Source of the DNA: Kuafuiihalomonas sp039024635
GTDB taxonomy: Bacteria; Myxococcota; Kuafuiibacteriia; Kuafuiibacteriales; Kuafuiibacteriaceae
NCBI GenBank assembly: GCA_039024635.1
Contig: JBCCQA010000002.1
Location: 124,001 to 188,000 of the forward strand
Length of the DNA: 64,000 nucleotides
Direction: 5' to 3'
Shown here piece by piece: positions 1 to 9,516 of this stretch. The position numbers and the translations under genes were made by a program. Below the pieces are notes generated by a model. The model had not been told where the DNA came from. It made no database searches and worked only from the letters and a program-made list of their open reading frames with translations. Position 1 is the first letter of the stretch; each line of letters opens with the position of its first letter.

Positions 1-2
1 GC

Positions 3-863
3 CTCGACCGAGCGACCGAAGCCCTGCAGGGAGGCCGCAACGCGGCGCCCTTGCCGGACGCGGAGGGCTTCGAAGCCGGCCTGCAACGACTGGAGGACGC
101 CCGGACCGCCCTCGAGGCCAAGGACTTCGGCGCTGCCCAGGACGTGTTGAAACAAGGGGTAGCCGAGCTTGATCGCTTGGAGCGAGAAGCACGCCGACGC
201 TTGGAGCAGGTCCGTCGCTTCGGCGAGCTCTTTCAGGGCTTCGAAGACTTGGAATCGGTCGAAGACAGCCTCCAACAGGCGCGGCGTCCCACCGAGAGAG
301 TACTGGAAGATCTGGAGGCGCTCACCCCGAGCCCCGAGTCAGTGCTGTCCAGCGAAGAGCGCCGGCGCCTGGAGCGGATGGAGCAGGAGCAGGCCGAGCT
401 CGGACAGAGAGCCAATCAGCTGGAGCAGCAGCTGTCCGAGCTGGGAGAACAGCTCCCGATCGTCGGCGAGGAGGTGGGTGAGACCATGCAGGAGGTGCAG
501 CAGGCGATGGGCGAAGCCCAGGCCCGACTGGGACAGTCTGACGCACCCGGGGGGCTGAGTCAGGAAAGACGGGCCCTGGAAGGACTGCGAGGGCTCCGAG
601 GCCAGCTCGAACAGATGGGTCAAGGCGGAGGGAGCGGTGGTGGAGGCGGCGTCCCCTTGCCTTTCGGCACCGGCCAAGCGTCCGGCGGCGAAGGGGGCAG
701 CGGTAAAGAGATGCAGAGCCGGGAACGGGTCGAGATCCCCAAGCCGGAGGCTTTCGAGGCCCCGACCGAGTTCCGAGAAGAGCTTCTGGAGGCGGCCAAG
801 AAAGGGACCGTCGAAGCCTACAAAGACGCCGTCCGACGGTACTACGAAGAGTTGGTCCAATGA
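3..863 (+). CDS. DUF4175-like protein, C-terminal part (5' end outside the window)
   Basis: The reading frame is open to the left edge of the window, so this is the C-terminal part of a longer protein. What is visible is charged, largely helical sequence rich in Glu, Gln, Arg and Leu (probable coiled coil), a glycine-rich linker about 60 residues before the end, and a terminal block around 'RRYYEELVQ'. Long coiled-coil proteins with this kind of ending, often annotated DUF4175, sit in MoxR/DUF58/BatA operons of deltaproteobacteria. Membrane segments, if present, would lie in the missing N-terminal part. The stop overlaps the next start by 4 nt, so it is the first visible gene of the 0-6.7 kb operon. 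Family assignment rests on the ending and the neighbours. The biochemical function is unknown. Confidence 0.6.
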   Translation, partial: LDRATEALQGGRNAAPLPDAEGFEAGLQRLEDARTALEAKDFGAAQDVLKQGVAELDRLEREARRRLEQVRRFGELFQGFEDLESVEDSLQQARRPTERVLEDLEALTPSPESVLSSEERRRLERMEQEQAELGQRANQLEQQLSELGEQLPIVGEEVGETMQEVQQAMGEAQARLGQSDAPGGLSQERRALEGLRGLRGQLEQMGQGGGSGGGGGVPLPFGTGQASGGEGGSGKEMQSRERVEIPKPEAFEAPTEFREELLEAAKKGTVEAYKDAVRRYYEELVQ

Positions 864-2680
864 GCGGGCTCGCACCCCTTCTTCTCGGCCTCAGTCTGGC
901 CCAGAGCCCGGTCCACCCGAGCGTGGACGCGGTGTCAGGCGTCATGCAGTCCCTTAGAGACTGGCGTTTCGACGAGGCGCGCACACGCGCCAGCAACATC
1001 TTCGAGAAGCGTCCCGACGACCCCCTCAGCTTCGCAGCCCTCGCCGACGCCAAGCTTTTCCACGGGGACTACGAGGGCGCCGTCGACCTTTACCGAAGGG
1101 CCCGCGAAGCCGGAGTACCCGAGGTATTGCTGCGTAACGAGTCTTTGGCAGCAGCGGCCGCCGCCGCGACCCAAGGCTACGAAGAGACGGTCGGTGAGCA
1201 CTTCGTCATCCGCCATGTGCCGGGCCGGGACGCCATTCTTGTCCCTTTCGCGATGCAGACCCTCAATCGAGCCCTGGCTGCCCACGCACGCTACCTGGGC
1301 TTCACGCCCGAGGGCCGGGTGGTCGTGGAGTTCTATCCCTCGGCCAAGACCCTGGCCAAGGTCTCGTCTCTGACCGAGGCAGACATCGAAAATAGCGGCA
1401 CCATCGCCCTCTGCAAGTGGAACCGCTTGATGGTCACCACGCCGAGAGCGGTGGCCTTCGGCTACGCCTGGCGAGACACGGTGTCCCACGAACTCGCCCA
1501 TCTGATCATCGGCGGGGCCTCCCGCAACAACGCGCCCATCTGGCTGCAGGAGGGTCTGGCCAAGTTTCTCGAGACGGCCTGGCGAGGCACACCAGGACAG
1601 GGCATCTCAGTCGCGCAGCAGGAGGCTTTGCGCCGAGCCGCCGAGGCGGGCGAGCTCATCCCCTTCGAGAAGATGCACCCTTCGATGGCGAAGCTACCGA
1701 CTCAAGAGCAGACCAGCCTCGCCTTCTCCGAGGTCTTCACCTTCATCGAGTTCCTGGTCGAGCGAAGAGGCTGGGCCGGGATTCGAAGCGTGCTTGATGC
1801 CTTGGCTGAGGGCTTGACCGACGTCCAGGCCATCGAGCGCGTCCACGGCCTGCCTTTTTCGAGCTTGGAGCGCCAGTGGCAGGCGCGGCTCCCGAAGCGT
1901 CCCATTCTTCGGCCTTCGGACGGACGCCCGGTCAAGGGCGCCCAACCAATCGAGCTGAAACGAAGTGCCGAAACCCCAGACGACGAACTGGCCGGCCTCG
2001 ACGAGGAGGCCCGACGTTTTGCCCGGGCCGCTGACCTGCTCTACGCCCGAGGACGGATCGATGCCGCCAAGAAGGAACTCCAGAAGGCCCAGCTCCGATC
2101 CCCCAGCCCTCAACTTGCCGGCAAGCTAGCCTTCGTCGCACTTCAGGCCGGAGACCTAGAGGCTGCGGAGGCGGCCGCCCGAACCGCATCGCTCGACGCT
2201 CGATCGGCCGGGCCTCACGTCATCCTGGCCCAGGTGCTCATCCAGCAGGGCAAGCTGAAGGAGGCCGAGCTCCCTTTGGAGCGGGCCATCGACGTGAACC
2301 CCTTCGACCCCAGGATCCACGAAGCGCTCTTGGTCGTCGAAGAGAAGCAAGACAGCCCGAGGGCTCGGGCGGCCCAGGCTGCTGTGGCATTGATGTCGGC
2401 CCCCAGTCGTCCTCCTTCTCGCAGCCTAGGGGTTGGGGCCAAGATTCGCGTGGAAGGCCCGCCCTTTCACCGCGTGAGCCTCGCCCGTCTAGACGAGGCC
2501 GGACGCCAGGAAGAGTGGACCTCGACCCTGGCTCTCACCCCGACCCGAGACATCGATCTGAGCCCGGGACGCTATCGGCTGCGCCTCCACCCTCCGTCGG
2601 GACCACCCACCACTCGGGACATTCGGGTCCAACCCGGGTCCGAAGTCCAGCCCATCGTCACAGAGCCCACCGGCTCTTGA
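860..2680 (+). CDS. TPR protein with peptidase MA-like (gluzincin) domain
   Basis: This 606-residue protein starts with a short hydrophobic stretch (residues 4-15) that could be a weak signal peptide. TPR-like helices follow at about 25-110. A peptidase MA-like domain comes next with the zinc motif HELAH at 210-214 and the downstream Glu in 'WLQEGLAKF' (Glu231), the usual third ligand of gluzincins. A second TPR block spans about 385-505, and the C-terminal ~90 residues look beta-rich. The motif is intact, so activity as a metallopeptidase is plausible, but the substrate cannot be read from sequence. It overlaps the preceding gene by 4 nt and lies 10 nt before the MoxR gene. It may therefore process or scaffold envelope proteins handled by this Bat-type operon. 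Confidence 0.8.
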   Translation: MSGLAPLLLGLSLAQSPVHPSVDAVSGVMQSLRDWRFDEARTRASNIFEKRPDDPLSFAALADAKLFHGDYEGAVDLYRRAREAGVPEVLLRNESLAAAAAAATQGYEETVGEHFVIRHVPGRDAILVPFAMQTLNRALAAHARYLGFTPEGRVVVEFYPSAKTLAKVSSLTEADIENSGTIALCKWNRLMVTTPRAVAFGYAWRDTVSHELAHLIIGGASRNNAPIWLQEGLAKFLETAWRGTPGQGISVAQQEALRRAAEAGELIPFEKMHPSMAKLPTQEQTSLAFSEVFTFIEFLVERRGWAGIRSVLDALAEGLTDVQAIERVHGLPFSSLERQWQARLPKRPILRPSDGRPVKGAQPIELKRSAETPDDELAGLDEEARRFARAADLLYARGRIDAAKKELQKAQLRSPSPQLAGKLAFVALQAGDLEAAEAAARTASLDARSAGPHVILAQVLIQQGKLKEAELPLERAIDVNPFDPRIHEALLVVEEKQDSPRARAAQAAVALMSAPSRPPSRSLGVGAKIRVEGPPFHRVSLARLDEAGRQEEWTSTLALTPTRDIDLSPGRYRLRLHPPSGPPTTRDIRVQPGSEVQPIVTEPTGS

Positions 2681-2690
2681 AGAGAACATC

Positions 2691-3698
2691 ATGAGCGTAG
2701 AACCCAGCCCCGCCCTCGAAGCCTCGGACGAGGCCCTCCTCGAAGAGCTGGCCCAAGCCGCCCGCGGCGCCAGAGAAGGCATCAAGACCCGGATCATCGG
2801 CCAACAAGAAGCGGTCGAGCATCTGCTGATCGCACTCTTCGCCCGAGGTCACGCACTCTTCGTCGGTGTCCCGGGCCTCGCCAAGACCCTTCTCATATCG
2901 ACCTTGGCCGACGTGCTGGACCTTCGATTCAATCGAATTCAGTTCACGCCCGACCTGATGCCCTCCGACGTGACGGGAACCGACGTCCTGGATCAGGACG
3001 CCGACGGACGGCGAAGCTTCCGCTTCGTCCCTGGTCCGATCTTCGCCAACGTCTTGCTGGCCGACGAGATCAATCGAACGCCTCCCAAGACCCAGGCTGC
3101 CCTGCTTCAAGCCATGCAGGAGCAGCAGGTCACGGCCTCCGGCCACACCCATCGCCTCGAGCCTCCTTTTCACGTCTTCGCAACTCAGAACCCAATCGAG
3201 CAGGAGGGCACCTATCCTCTCCCAGAAGCCCAGATGGACCGATTCATGTTCATGCTCGACGTCGGCTACCCGAGTCGTGACGAAGAGGTCGAGATCGTGC
3301 GGAGCACCACCGGTGCCCCCAGCGCCGCTCCGCCCAAGGTCCTGAGCCCTGAGAAGATCCTTCAAATGCAAAAGTTGGTGCGCCGCATTCCCGTTGCTGA
3401 AAACGTCGTGGGCAAAGCAGTCGATCTGGTGCGCTCCACTCGTCCCATTGGAGAGGGCAAAACGGCCGAGCGGATGAAGGAGTTCGTCGCCTACGGCGCC
3501 GGACCACGGGCCTCTCAGTACCTTGTCTTGGGCGCCAAGGCTCGGGCCGCCCTCGACGGCCGTCCATCCGCCACAATCGAGGACGTTCGAGCGGTCGCGG
3601 TCCCGGTGCTCAGCCACCGGATCGTGACCAACTTCCATGCCGAAGCGAGCGGCGTTCGACCCGTCGACCTGGTGAGGACCGCGCTGGAGGCCATCTAG
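2691..3698 (+). CDS. MoxR-family AAA+ ATPase
   Basis: A 335-residue AAA+ ATPase of the MoxR type. Walker A is GVPGLAKT at residues 59-66 and Walker B is LLADEINR with Asp125/Glu126, followed by the family-typical 'TPPKTQAALLQAMQE' and 'TQNPIEQEGTYPLPEAQ' stretches. MoxR ATPases act as chaperones that assemble or activate partner VWA proteins. Here the next two genes encode a DUF58 protein and a BatA-like VWA protein, the standard partners. The stop codon overlaps the DUF58 start region, so the genes are very probably co-translated. Length and motifs are normal for the family. Confidence 0.95.
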   Translation: MSVEPSPALEASDEALLEELAQAARGAREGIKTRIIGQQEAVEHLLIALFARGHALFVGVPGLAKTLLISTLADVLDLRFNRIQFTPDLMPSDVTGTDVLDQDADGRRSFRFVPGPIFANVLLADEINRTPPKTQAALLQAMQEQQVTASGHTHRLEPPFHVFATQNPIEQEGTYPLPEAQMDRFMFMLDVGYPSRDEEVEIVRSTTGAPSAAPPKVLSPEKILQMQKLVRRIPVAENVVGKAVDLVRSTRPIGEGKTAERMKEFVAYGAGPRASQYLVLGAKARAALDGRPSATIEDVRAVAVPVLSHRIVTNFHAEASGVRPVDLVRTALEAI

Positions 3699-4612
3699 TG
3701 GCTCGACCCGAGACCGAGCTGCTCGATCCCGGAACCCTGTCGGACGTCGAGGCCTTCGGCTACCGAGCCCGAGTGTTGGCCGACTCGGTCGTGGCCGGTG
3801 TCCATCGCTCTCGTCATCACGGCACGAGCGCAGAGTTCGCCGAACACAAGGAGTATGCTCCAGGAGACAACCTGAAGGACCTGGACTGGCGGGCCTTCGC
3901 TCGAAACGATCGGCACTACGTGAAGCGATTCGAAGACGAGTCGAACCTCCGAGCCTTGTGCGTCCTCGATACTTCTGGCTCCATGGGCTACCCGGCCGAT
4001 GCCGAGCGACCCTCCAAACTCAGAGTCGCCGCCCTGGCGGCTGCAGCCCTCTCCTACGTATTGAACCGGCAGGGCGACGCCGTCGGTCTGGCAACCCACG
4101 ATGATCAGCTCGTGATCCGGGTGCCCAGCCGGGCTCGCCGGGGCCAGATGCAGGAAATCATGCAGATCTTGGCCGGTCTGGAGGCGAGCGGCCCCTCGCG
4201 ACTGGGGCCGGTCCTGGACAGCCTTGCCGAAGGACTGCGGCAGCGCTCGGTCGTGCTGCTCTTCTCGGACCTGCTGGACGGCGGGCTGGAGGCCCTGGGC
4301 GCGCTCTCGAGGCTCCGCGCCCGCAAGCACGACGTCGCTCTCTTTCACGTGCTCGACCCCGATGAGCTGGAGTTCCCCTTCGAAGATGCTACGCGCTTTC
4401 TTTCCATGGAGGACGACAGGGAGCTGCAAATTGATGGCCGCAGCGTACGCCGTGCCTACCTCGACGAGATGGAACGCTTCCGCCAGCAGGCGTCGACTTC
4501 CTGTGCCTCGGCCCGGGTCGACTACCGACTTCTCAGGACGGACGCACCGGTGGGCCCTCTCCTCGGTCGCTTCCTCGACGAGCGAGCCAGCGCTCGGGCC
4601 AGCGTTCGATGA
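3698..4612 (+). CDS. DUF58 domain protein with VWA-like fold
   Basis: A 304-residue soluble DUF58 protein. The family hallmark 'EFAEHKEYAPGDNLKDLDWR' lies at about residues 45-64. It is followed by a VWA core with an intact MIDAS motif DTSGSM starting at Asp91, so metal binding is expected. DUF58 proteins are the usual substrates or adaptors of MoxR ATPases encoded next to them. The start is a GTG whose last base begins a run shared with the MoxR stop. The downstream BatA-like gene begins with a 4-nt ATGA overlap. Function beyond partnership with MoxR is not established for the family. Confidence 0.9.
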   Translation: MARPETELLDPGTLSDVEAFGYRARVLADSVVAGVHRSRHHGTSAEFAEHKEYAPGDNLKDLDWRAFARNDRHYVKRFEDESNLRALCVLDTSGSMGYPADAERPSKLRVAALAAAALSYVLNRQGDAVGLATHDDQLVIRVPSRARRGQMQEIMQILAGLEASGPSRLGPVLDSLAEGLRQRSVVLLFSDLLDGGLEALGALSRLRARKHDVALFHVLDPDELEFPFEDATRFLSMEDDRELQIDGRSVRRAYLDEMERFRQQASTSCASARVDYRLLRTDAPVGPLLGRFLDERASARASVR

Positions 4613-6699
4613 GCTTTCTCCAGCCGTGGATGCTGTTGGGTTTGCTCACCGCCGCCCTGCCCATCGTCATTCACTTGATCTTCAGGAGTCGACCAAGACG
4701 TCAGCCCTTCCCGGCCATCGAGCTGCTGCTCCGCTCCGTTGAGCGCATGGAGCGCCGATGGCGACTGCGACGCCTGCTTCTCCTTGCGGTCAGGGTCCTG
4801 CTCTTGGCCGCCCTCGTCTTAGCGGCCAGTCGACCCTTCGTCCCCAAGCCCGAGGAGCTCGGAGGCAAGGTGGTGGCCCGGGGGCCCCAGCATCGAATCC
4901 AGGTGCTGGATGCATCGATGTCGATGCAGGCGGCCTACGACGGCACCAGCGCTTTCGAGCGAGCCGTGGCCCGGGCCAAGAAAGACGCCGCCGACATGGG
5001 CCCCCAGGACCGACTGGGCGTCGTCCTGGCCGGCGCCGAGCCTCGCTTGGCCCTTGCCCCAAGCCCACGCCGAGCCGACGTCGAGGCTACCCTGGAAGGG
5101 TTGGAGGTGGAGTGGGGCCCGGCCGAGCTGGGTCGGGCGGTTACGGTGGCGGGGCGATCTCTGGCCGAGCCTCGTCCTGAAGTGGAACGAAGCATCCGGA
5201 TCTACTCGGACTTCACGACCTCATCGATCCGCTCCTCGGCCGTCCTGCCCGAGGGAGTCCGCATCGAACTCATCGACGTCGTCCCTGAAACCGCGGAGCG
5301 AAGTAACATTGCGCTGACGGGTATGGAGCTCAGCCCCGCCCCCGAACCCAGGACCCTGCGCGTTCGGGCCCTCGCCCGAAGCCATGCGCCGTCTGGTGGA
5401 GAGGCCCGCCGCCTGGAGCTCAGTCTGTCCAGCGGGGCCAATGTCCTCAGCAGCACCTGGATGGATCTCGTCCCCGGGACCATCGGCGAAAGGACGCTGA
5501 GCCCGAGCTTTCCTTCGGCCGGTTTCGTTCCCATTCGGATCCACTTGAAACCCGACCGGCTTCGAGCAGACGACGAACGCTTCGGCGTGGCGCGGGTTCA
5601 GGCTAGCGTGCGAACCCTTCTCGTCGACGGCGCACCTTCGGGCATCCCGAAACAGGACGAGGTTTTCTACGTCGAGAGCGCCCTCAGAGTGGGTGCCCCC
5701 GATCACCCGGCACCCGTGGTGGTGACGGCCGACGAGCTGACCGAGGTGCGCCTGCAGGACTTCGAAGTGGTCTTCTTGGTTGGCGTGCCCAACCTGAGCG
5801 AGCCTCTCGCCCAGAGCCTAATTCGTTTCCTGAACGAAGGCGGCGGCGTCTTCATCTCCATGACGGAAAGCGTGGACGTGGACGCCTACAACGAGCTCTT
5901 GGGCTCGGTCCTTCCCCGTCCCCTCCGTGGACTGAAACGCCTCGGCGACGCCGTGGGCTCGGGAGAATCCGCGGGCTTTGAGCTTCTGCGGCCCGAGCAT
6001 CCAGTGCTGGAAGTCTTCGAAGGAGAGGGGCGCGAAGGACTGGAGTCGGCCCGCAGCTCGAGCTTCATTCTCCTGGAGCCTTCGGCCGAAGCCGAAGGTG
6101 TGGACCTCGTCCGCTTTTCCGACGGACAGCCTGCGCTCATGGCCCGGAGCGTGGAGCGTGGACGGCTGATGCTGCTCACGACGTCCCTCGACCGGGACAT
6201 GAGCGACTTACCCATCCGTCCCGGCTTCGTACCCCTGCTTCGTCGCAGCATGCTTTGGCTCGCCCGAAGCCTGGACGAACGGCGAAGAGAAGGCGCAGTC
6301 CTGGGTCAGGCCCATCGCATCGAGGTCGAGTTGGAGGTCGAATCGCTCTTAGTTCGTCCGCCCGAGGGCGAACCCATCCCTCTACGGCGAGCCAGGCCGA
6401 CGAGCGACTTCGAGTTTCGCCCCAATGGTCGACCCGGCATCTACGAGGTCGACGCGCCTGGTCGACCGGATGTGGAAGGCCTGGACTTCCCCGTCAACGT
6501 GGACGTGGCCGAGTCCGACTTGAGGCGCCTGCCCAGCGAAGAAGTCGAAGCCCTGCTGTCGGGCGACACAGGAGAGCTCGAAGTGGCGCGGGTCGACGCC
6601 GACGCACCTGGTTGGGACCCGAAGCGAACGGCTTCGCTGTTGCTCCTGGCCATGACCCTCTTCTTCGTAGCCGAAGGCTTCCTCAGTTTCCGGCGTTGA
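4609..6699 (+). CDS. BatA-like membrane protein with VWA domain
   Basis: A 696-residue membrane protein. The first ~78 residues match the BatA N-terminal module: a transmembrane helix at about 5-25, a basic segment, and a second helix at about 55-75. A VWA-like region follows with the MIDAS-type motif DASMS at 101-105. The middle (about 330-560) resembles a glutamine-amidotransferase-like fold seen in related proteins, and a final helix near 675-692 precedes a short basic tail. Most of the protein is thus expected on the outer face of the inner membrane. It overlaps the DUF58 gene by 4 nt and is the last gene of the operon. Its end overlaps the convergent tal-pgi fusion by 17 bases. A role in envelope stress tolerance is inferred from the Bat family. 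Confidence 0.85.
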   Translation: MSFLQPWMLLGLLTAALPIVIHLIFRSRPRRQPFPAIELLLRSVERMERRWRLRRLLLLAVRVLLLAALVLAASRPFVPKPEELGGKVVARGPQHRIQVLDASMSMQAAYDGTSAFERAVARAKKDAADMGPQDRLGVVLAGAEPRLALAPSPRRADVEATLEGLEVEWGPAELGRAVTVAGRSLAEPRPEVERSIRIYSDFTTSSIRSSAVLPEGVRIELIDVVPETAERSNIALTGMELSPAPEPRTLRVRALARSHAPSGGEARRLELSLSSGANVLSSTWMDLVPGTIGERTLSPSFPSAGFVPIRIHLKPDRLRADDERFGVARVQASVRTLLVDGAPSGIPKQDEVFYVESALRVGAPDHPAPVVVTADELTEVRLQDFEVVFLVGVPNLSEPLAQSLIRFLNEGGGVFISMTESVDVDAYNELLGSVLPRPLRGLKRLGDAVGSGESAGFELLRPEHPVLEVFEGEGREGLESARSSSFILLEPSAEAEGVDLVRFSDGQPALMARSVERGRLMLLTTSLDRDMSDLPIRPGFVPLLRRSMLWLARSLDERRREGAVLGQAHRIEVELEVESLLVRPPEGEPIPLRRARPTSDFEFRPNGRPGIYEVDAPGRPDVEGLDFPVNVDVAESDLRRLPSEEVEALLSGDTGELEVARVDADAPGWDPKRTASLLLLAMTLFFVAEGFLSFRR

Positions 6700-9430
6700 G
6701 CCGGTCGGTGAGGGCTCGCAATGCCTTGACCGGGTCCCTCCCCAAGCCCAAGCGAAAGACCCTTCGCCCTGCATCGAGCAGGGCCTGAAGGTCACCGAGC
6801 TCCTGGGCACGCAACAGGCGCTCGAAGCCGTAGTCACGGCCCGGAAGCGCGACGTCCTGCTCAGGTTCGTCCCAGAGCTGCAAAAATACGCCCCCGTCGG
6901 GGCCGCCCTTGTGAAGCTGGCCGGTCGAGTGAAGATAGCGCGGCCCAAACCCAAAGGTCGTGACGGCTTCCGTCTTTCTCGCCAGCGCGTCCCGAAAGCT
7001 CCCTACCGCCGCCCGGGCCTCTTCGCTCATGTCGATGAAGGCGTGAACGGCAAGGTAAGCGGGGACCCCGACCGAAGAAGCAAGCGCACCGAGGCTGGCG
7101 ACCAGCTCCCCCGAGGGCGCATCGTCGGAAAAGGTCTCGAGCTTCCAAGGACCCTCTTCTGCCACCGCGCGCGCCGACGTCGGCGTCGGAAGCGACCCCT
7201 CGGTGGCCAAAAGCTCCTTGGTGATCGTCTTTGAAGCCTGGACGTCAGGTTGGTCGAAGGGGTTGATGCCCAGGAGGTGACCCAAGGCTGCGGTCGCAAA
7301 CTCCCAGCGGAACATCTCTTGAACCAGGTCGGCGGCCTCGGGCATCCGAATGCCGACCTGCGGCCCCTCGACCTCGGGCATCGGCTCTTCGCCCACCGCG
7401 AAGCAAACGTGCATTCGGTCGGGCCCATCGGACTCCGACCGTCCCTGCACGACCACGACGCCCTTCCCGCTCTTGCCCGTACTCTCCATGATGAGCTGCT
7501 CGAGCCAGTCGCCGAGAGGCTCAGCACCCGGGGAGCAATGCAGGACAAGCTTGTTTCGGCCGGCCTCGACCCCGGCGCCTAGGGCGGCTGCCAGGCGAAG
7601 GCCCTCGTTGTCGGCGGAGCGAAGCTCGGGACCGCAACTGCCGACCATCAGTCGAGCCCGCTCCAGTAGATCTGCCGCGTCCAGGCCCATGGCCACGGCG
7701 GGCACGAGACCAAAGGGTGAGAGGGCGGAGAAGCGACCTCCAATCTCGGGGTCTCCGTGGATGACGGCCCAGAAGTCCTCGTCCACTGCCCGCTCCTCGA
7801 GGGCGGTACCGGGATCGGTGATAGCGATGAAACGATCGCCAGGAACCTCGTCTTCTTCGACCTGCACGTTGGCGGCTACCACGTCGTGGAAGGCGACCAC
7901 CTCGGCCGTCCCTCCACTCTTCGACGCGACGATGAAGGCCAGCTCGCCCTCCGCCATCAGGTCCAGTACCCGCTGAACGGAGGCCGGGTGGGTACCATCC
8001 AAGACAACCAGCTCGGGAGCCTGGTCCACCTGGGGAAGCATCCGACGGAAGACGTCAGGAGCGAGACTCGAACCCCCCATCCCCATGAGCACGACGGACT
8101 CGACACCTGACTCCAGAATGTCGTCCTGCAGTTCGTCGAGCTCCTCAATCCGGGCCTCCATGTCGTCCACCGCGTCCAACCAGCCCATGTAGGCGGCCGC
8201 GCCTTGGGCCGTACCGTCGTCGGAAGAAAAGAGGTGTCCGTCTCGCTCCCAAAGACGACGCGCGACGCTGGCCTCGTCCAAACGAGCGCAGGTGCCCTCA
8301 TAAGCCGACTGGAGAGCGCCCAGCTCCAAGTTCAGGGTGCACAAGCGCCCGTCGAGCAGCGCGCTACGGCGCTGGGCCACGGCGCCTATCAGCCGATCGA
8401 AAGCGTCGGCGAACTGAAGCACGCCCTTGGTTTCGAGATCGGCGCAGATCTGGCTGAGGTCCACGCCTAAGCCCGGCAGCTCGTCCAGGACGCGGCCGCC
8501 GTCCCCCTCGAGTCCCGGTTTCGGGCTGCCGTGATCGTTGAAGGCCTCGTAGGTCGCGGCCGGTACGGTGTTGACCGTGTCCGGGCCGATCAAACGGTCG
8601 ACGTAGAGGGTATCGGGGTAACTCGGGTTCTTAGTCGAAGTGCTGGCCCAGAGGAGACGTTGGGGTTTCGCCCCGGCCTGGACCAGGGTTTTGTGTTCGG
8701 GGGTTTCGATGGCGTGGCGATAGAAAGCGTGGGCTCGCTCGGCATTGGCGATGGCGACTTTGCCATGAAGTCGGGGGGCCTTCTCGACCAAGAGAGGATC
8801 GACGACGCCGTCGATTCGGCTGACAAAAAAGCTCGCCACGCTGGCCACGTGATCCACGGGAAGTCCGGCCGCCAGGCGTCGATGGAGCGCCCGCTCATGA
8901 GCCCTAAACACCTGCTGGTAGCGCTCGACGGAGAAGAGCAGGGTGACGTTGATGTTGAGGCCATCGGCCAGAAGCTGCTCGATGGCCTCGAGTCCGGGCT
9001 CGGTCCCAGGGACTTTCACCATCAGGTTGTCCCGAGAGACCGTCGACCACAGGCGATGGGCGTCCTCGATGGTGCCCAGGGCGTCATAGGCCAGGTGGGG
9101 CGAGACCTCGAGGCTGACGTAGCCATCCAGGCCCTTAGAGCTGTCGTAGACCTCGCGAAAAACATCGCAGGCCCACTGGATGTCCTCCACCGCAAGGGCT
9201 TCGAAGGTCTCGGCCGGGGTGGCGCCGGCCCGGGCCAGCGCCGCCATCGCGGGCCCGTAGTCCTCGGATCCACCCATGGCCTTCTCAAAAATGGAAGGGT
9301 TACTCGTGACCCCTCGCAAGCCCTCCTGCGCAACCATGTGATGAAGGCGCCCACTCCAGATCATCCGGCGCTCGATGAAATCGTACCAGATACTTTGACC
9401 GTATTCCCTGACGGCCTCCGTCGGCTTCAT
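6683..9430 (-). CDS. Bifunctional transaldolase/glucose-6-phosphate isomerase
   Basis: A 915-residue fusion joining the pentose phosphate pathway to glycolysis. Residues ~1-365 are a transaldolase with 'GVTSNPSIF' near 40-48 and the Schiff-base lysine Lys139 in 'NLMVKVPGTEPGL'. Residues ~370-915 are a phosphoglucose isomerase of the type fused to transaldolase, with 'MGMGGSSLAPDV' and 'ASKSGGTAEV'. I chose the ATG at 9430 ('MKPTEAVREYGQSIWYDF') because homologues begin this way. The frame stays open up to 9502 with an unrelated-looking leader. Such fusions are known in several bacterial lineages. It is transcribed divergently from the histidine kinase gene, 86 nt away. Confidence 0.93.
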   Translation of the reverse strand: MKPTEAVREYGQSIWYDFIERRMIWSGRLHHMVAQEGLRGVTSNPSIFEKAMGGSEDYGPAMAALARAGATPAETFEALAVEDIQWACDVFREVYDSSKGLDGYVSLEVSPHLAYDALGTIEDAHRLWSTVSRDNLMVKVPGTEPGLEAIEQLLADGLNINVTLLFSVERYQQVFRAHERALHRRLAAGLPVDHVASVASFFVSRIDGVVDPLLVEKAPRLHGKVAIANAERAHAFYRHAIETPEHKTLVQAGAKPQRLLWASTSTKNPSYPDTLYVDRLIGPDTVNTVPAATYEAFNDHGSPKPGLEGDGGRVLDELPGLGVDLSQICADLETKGVLQFADAFDRLIGAVAQRRSALLDGRLCTLNLELGALQSAYEGTCARLDEASVARRLWERDGHLFSSDDGTAQGAAAYMGWLDAVDDMEARIEELDELQDDILESGVESVVLMGMGGSSLAPDVFRRMLPQVDQAPELVVLDGTHPASVQRVLDLMAEGELAFIVASKSGGTAEVVAFHDVVAANVQVEEDEVPGDRFIAITDPGTALEERAVDEDFWAVIHGDPEIGGRFSALSPFGLVPAVAMGLDAADLLERARLMVGSCGPELRSADNEGLRLAAALGAGVEAGRNKLVLHCSPGAEPLGDWLEQLIMESTGKSGKGVVVVQGRSESDGPDRMHVCFAVGEEPMPEVEGPQVGIRMPEAADLVQEMFRWEFATAALGHLLGINPFDQPDVQASKTITKELLATEGSLPTPTSARAVAEEGPWKLETFSDDAPSGELVASLGALASSVGVPAYLAVHAFIDMSEEARAAVGSFRDALARKTEAVTTFGFGPRYLHSTGQLHKGGPDGGVFLQLWDEPEQDVALPGRDYGFERLLRAQELGDLQALLDAGRRVFRLGLGRDPVKALRALTDRLNAGN

Positions 9431-9516
9431 GGCCGGGAGCTTCGGACCGAGACCCCGGGACGTCAACGGCATCGGTTTGGGATTCCCTCTTCGGCCCTCC
9501 ATGCTAATGGTGAGCC

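Noticed and set aside
322..1053. Long minus-strand frames opposite the first two genes.
   Set aside because: They are Arg/Pro/Ala-rich antisense frames typical of high-GC DNA, with no motif and no coding partner.
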